The position numbers and the translations under genes are program-made. Positions 30,130 through 32,114 of a DNA stretch of 32,114 bases are shown here, in pieces; within the stretch, counting starts at the first letter, position 1, and every line of letters begins with the position of its first letter. The notes below the pieces were generated by a model. It saw nothing but the letters and a program-made list of their open reading frames with translations, did not search any database and was not told the DNA's origin. The stretch covers positions 1-32,114 of the forward strand of contig CAIQHF010000039.1 of assembly GCA_903871605.1 (NCBI GenBank). Direction: 5' to 3'. This stretch comes from an uncultured Sphingomonadaceae bacterium (GTDB taxonomy: Bacteria; Pseudomonadota; Alphaproteobacteria; Sphingomonadales; Sphingomonadaceae).

Positions 30130-31259
30130 GCGAGCATATCGCGCGCGTCGCCGGCGGCATCGGCGCGATCGCGCCCGCGGATTGGGATGCGTGCGCGGGC
30201 GCGGACAATCCCTTCCTCAGCCATGCCTTCCTCTCCGCGCTCGAGGATTCGGGCAGCGCGGTCGCGCGCGCCGGCTGGCAGGCGGTGCCGATCGTCGTCG
30301 ACGGCGCCGACGGCCGGCCCGCCGGCATCGTCCCCGCTTATGCCAAGAGCCACAGCCAGGGCGAATATGTCTTCGATCATGGCTGGGCGGACGCGTGGCA
30401 GCAGGCGGGCGGCGCCTATTATCCCAAGCTGCAGATCGCGGTGCCGTTCACGCCGGTGCCGGGGCCGCGGCTGCTGCTGCGCGACCCCGCGGTCGCGCCC
30501 GCGCTGATCGCCGCGACCGAGGCGATGGTCGCCGAGCACGACCTCTCCTCGGCGCACGCCACCTTCGTCACGCCCGAGCAGCTGCCGCTGTTCGAGGCGG
30601 CCGACTGGCTGATCCGCACGGGCAGCCAGTTCCATTGGCATAATGAGGGCTATGGCTGTTTCGACGATTTCCTCGCCGCGCTGTCGTCGCGCAAGCGCAA
30701 GGCGATCCGCAAGGAGCGCGAGGGCGCGCAGGCGCAGGTCGAGATCCGCACGCTAAGCGGGTCCGAGATCGGCGCGGCGGAATGGGATGCGTTCTGGCGC
30801 TTCTACCAGGATACCGGCAGCCGCAAATGGGGCCGACCCTATTTGACGCGCGCCTTCTTCCCGATGCTGAGCGAGCGGATGGCCGAGCATGTGCTGCTGA
30901 TGCTCGCCTATCGCGACGGCTCGCCCGTGGCGGGCGCGCTCAATCTGATCGGCGGGGACACGCTGTACGGCCGCTATTGGGGCTGCACGGAGGAGATTCC
31001 CTTCCTCCATTTCGAGCTCTGCTATTATCAGGCGATCGAGGCGGCGATCGCGCGCGGGCTCAAGCGGGTCGAGGCGGGCGCGCAGGGCGAGCACAAGCTC
31101 GCGCGCGGCTATCGGCCGGTGCCGACCTGGTCGGCGCATTACATCCCGCATCCGGGGTTTCGCCGCGCAGTCGCGGATTTTCTCGAGCGCGAACGCCGCG
31201 CGGTCGATCAGGAGATCGAGATGCTCGACCAGATGGCGCCGTTCAGGAAGGACGGCTGA
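30126..31259 (+). CDS. FemAB/GNAT-like acyltransferase (COG3146)
   Basis: A 377-residue protein of the COG3146/DUF482 family, called peptidogalycan biosynthesis or GNAT N-acetyltransferase in databases; no reaction is proven. Seen: NPFLSHAFLSALEDSGSA (28-45), the LSSRKRKAIRKEREGA helix and the block AEHVLLMLAYRDGSPVAGALNLIGGDTLYGRYWGCTEEIPFLHFELCYYQAIEAAIARGLKRVEAGAQGEHKLARGYRPVPTWSAHYI, all family landmarks. Two acyltransferase-like halves are usual in FemAB folds. Length is typical (370-400). A GTG start overlaps the phosphodiesterase stop (GTGA). It ends 18 bases before a palindromic repeat. Confidence 0.88.
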   Translation: MSEHIARVAGGIGAIAPADWDACAGADNPFLSHAFLSALEDSGSAVARAGWQAVPIVVDGADGRPAGIVPAYAKSHSQGEYVFDHGWADAWQQAGGAYYPKLQIAVPFTPVPGPRLLLRDPAVAPALIAATEAMVAEHDLSSAHATFVTPEQLPLFEAADWLIRTGSQFHWHNEGYGCFDDFLAALSSRKRKAIRKEREGAQAQVEIRTLSGSEIGAAEWDAFWRFYQDTGSRKWGRPYLTRAFFPMLSERMAEHVLLMLAYRDGSPVAGALNLIGGDTLYGRYWGCTEEIPFLHFELCYYQAIEAAIARGLKRVEAGAQGEHKLARGYRPVPTWSAHYIPHPGFRRAVADFLERERRAVDQEIEMLDQMAPFRKDG

Positions 31260-31276
31260 CCGTTCGATTTACGCAC

Positions 31277-31357
31277 CGTCCGTCCTGAGCCTGTCGAAGG
31301 ACGTGCTTCAGGCGGTGACGTTCTCAGCCCGTGCTCGGCTTCGCCCGGCACGAACGA
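31277..31357. repeat. Intergenic palindromic repeat A4 (diverged)
   Basis: Left arm CCGTCCGTCCTGAGCCTGTC (31277-31296, then GAAGGACG) carries its own hairpin CGTCCT/AGGACG. Right arm GTGCTCGGCTTCGCCCGGCA (31331-31350, then CGAACG) matches the GCTCGGCACGAACG end of the other family A units. Arms no longer pair well, so this is a mosaic or decayed copy. It lies between the convergent acyltransferase and Sel1 genes. Confidence 0.65.
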
Positions 31358-31367
31358 GGTTGATGCG

Positions 31368-31664
31368 TTACGCCGCCCGGCGCTGGTGCAGCGCGAGCCA
31401 GGCGCGCGCCTGCTTCTGCGCTTCGACGATCTCGCGTGCGGTCATCTCGTCGGCGATCTCGGCGCGGCATTCCTGCGCCTCGCTCGAGCCCGCGACGGCG
31501 GCGAGATTGAACCATTTATGCGCCTGGATGAGATCGACCTCGACCCCGCGCGACCCCGTCGAATAGGCGATGCCGAGTTCGTAGAGCGTATCCGGATCGC
31601 CATGGGCCGCCTCCGCCAGGCGGCTCTCGATCAGGAAGGTGGCGGACTTGAGGCTGTTTCCCAT
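31368..31664 (-). CDS. Small Sel1-repeat protein
   Basis: A 98-residue protein with Sel1-like helical repeats: RLAEAAHGDPDTLYELGIAYSTGSRGVEVDLIQAHKWFNLAAVAGSSEAQECRAEIADEM contains one full repeat (AHKWFNLAA and LYELGIAYSTG are the classical motifs) and part of a second. The C-terminus (REIVEAQKQARAWLAL) is a helix typical of the ends of these proteins. Sel1 repeats mediate protein contacts; the partner is unknown. It has no signal peptide. Its upstream region holds a CtrA-type half-site. The protein is unusually short compared with multi-repeat members. Confidence 0.85.
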   Translation of the reverse strand: MGNSLKSATFLIESRLAEAAHGDPDTLYELGIAYSTGSRGVEVDLIQAHKWFNLAAVAGSSEAQECRAEIADEMTAREIVEAQKQARAWLALHQRRAA

Positions 31665-31715
31665 CTGCGTCTTTCCCCTGTCATGGGAGCGGTTTCGCAG
31701 CTTAGGTGAAAAGAA

Positions 31716-31723
31716 ATGGTTAA
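31716..31723 (-). promoter_or_regulatory. CtrA half-site upstream of the Sel1 gene
   Basis: Minus strand TTAACCAT, in the context GTTAACCATTTCTTTTCACC. TTAACCAT is a published half-site for the cell-cycle regulator CtrA in alphaproteobacteria. It lies 52 bases before the Sel1 ATG at 31664. The region 31665-31872 otherwise has no gene; CCTAAGCT (31697-31704) is a possible -10. Confidence 0.45.
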
Positions 31724-31872
31724 CGCCGCGCGAGCCTCATTTTCGCGGCACGCGGCAGGTGACATCGCGCGGCGGTGACCGCGGGTCGGAGGCGCAGAGC
31801 CGGCCTTGCCCATGCCCCCACCCTTCCGCCGCCTGCGGCTCGCCCCCTCCCCCTGCACGGCAGGCAGGCGGC

Positions 31873-32114
31873 TCAGTCGGCGAGCTTCGCCGCGACCGCG
31901 AGATTGTCGAGCAGCCGCGCCGCGCCCATCCGCGCCGCCGCGAGCAGCCGCGCGGGCGCCTCGCCCACTGCATCGAGCGGCGCCAGCGTCGCGGCGTCGC
32001 GCAGCGTGACATAGTCGATGTCGGTGAAGCCGGCCTCCGCCAGACGCGTCGTCGCGGTCGCCAGCGCCGCGGCGGCCGGATCGCCGCGCGCGATCGCGGC
32101 GGCGGCCTCGCCCA
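31873..32114 (-). CDS. panC: Pantoate--beta-alanine ligase, C-terminal part (cut by window end)
   Basis: Final step of pantothenate (vitamin B5) synthesis. Only the last 79 residues are inside the window. The frame reads (GEAAAAIARG...) LAEAGFTDIDYVTLRDAATL, then APARLLAAARMGAARLLDNLAV and stops with LAD. The pairing of FTDIDYVTLRDAATL with PARLLAAARMGAARLLDN is the C-terminal domain signature of PanC. The active-site and ATP-binding HIGH/KMSKS-like motifs are outside the window, so identification rests on this domain. Confidence 0.85.
   Translation of the reverse strand, partial: GEAAAAIARGDPAAAALATATTRLAEAGFTDIDYVTLRDAATLAPLDAVGEAPARLLAAARMGAARLLDNLAVAAKLAD

Noticed and set aside
5737-32114. 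CRISPR array
   Set aside because: The repeats are single, scattered and bipartite, with no regular spacers and no cas genes.
1-32114. tRNA or rRNA genes
   Set aside because: No cloverleaf with a GTTCGA-type T arm at proper spacing was found; GGTTCGAC near 27474 lacks the other arms.

Overview
The window is about 32 kb of very GC-rich chromosomal DNA from an alphaproteobacterium, most likely a sphingomonad (Sphingomonas or a close relative). This rests on gene content and style: an aa3-type cytochrome oxidase cluster with CtaB, CtaG and SURF1; DivK next to a DUF3572 gene; DUF4169 and DUF983 proteins; sphingomonad-like housekeeping promoters; many intergenic palindromic repeats. No name could be confirmed by a search. 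There are 41 supported protein genes (two cut by the window ends) and no rRNA, tRNA, CRISPR array, phage or transposase gene. It is a core-genome region.

Layout. 1-2.7 kb: 3' end of 3-hydroxyisobutyrate dehydrogenase (valine breakdown), a secreted EF-hand protein, an SDR oxidoreductase and a DUF4169 gene. 2.7-5.1 kb (minus): an osmoprotectant or ergothioneine-type ABC importer, with an ATPase and a fused permease/binding protein. 5.2-6.9 kb (plus): ccmA, ccmB and a small cupredoxin-fold protein. 6.9-17.3 kb (minus): a long co-oriented series reading coxB(ctaC)-ctaD-ctaB-small membrane protein-ctaG-ctaE-DUF983-SURF1, then thrC, an M16 peptidase and an RNA-methyltransferase-like gene. 17.5-22.5 kb (plus): pyrE, a serine hydrolase, pdxJ, acpS, lepB and an AI-2E-family permease, joined by 4-base stop/start overlaps except at one repeat and a short gap. 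22.6-27.1 kb (minus): FKBP isomerase, ribosomal protein S21, an ATP-dependent DNA ligase, Dps, a TMEM165/GDT1 transporter and an unknown small protein. 27.3-31.3 kb: rpmG (plus), divK (minus), then a plus-strand run of DUF3572, HAD hydrolase, RidA, glycerophosphodiester phosphodiesterase and a FemAB/GNAT protein. 31.4-32.1 kb (minus): a Sel1-repeat protein and the 3' end of panC.

How the genes fit together. The 11.7-17.3 kb block encodes the three core subunits of cytochrome c oxidase plus the factors for heme O synthesis (CtaB), copper delivery (CtaG) and heme a insertion (SURF1). CcmAB belongs to heme export for cytochrome c maturation, but ccmC-F are not nearby. The other genes are mostly unrelated housekeeping functions.

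The most notable non-genic signal is a set of ten intergenic palindromic repeats in four families. Most are bipartite (two inverted arms around a variable centre) and fill almost the whole gap between genes. Five stop 7-15 bases before the next start codon, and one has become the 3' end of ccmA. Other points: a likely leaderless thrC mRNA, structured leaders before rpsU and rpmG, an EcfG-type stress promoter before dps, and a CtrA half-site before the Sel1 gene. I did not find a clearly new multi-gene system.
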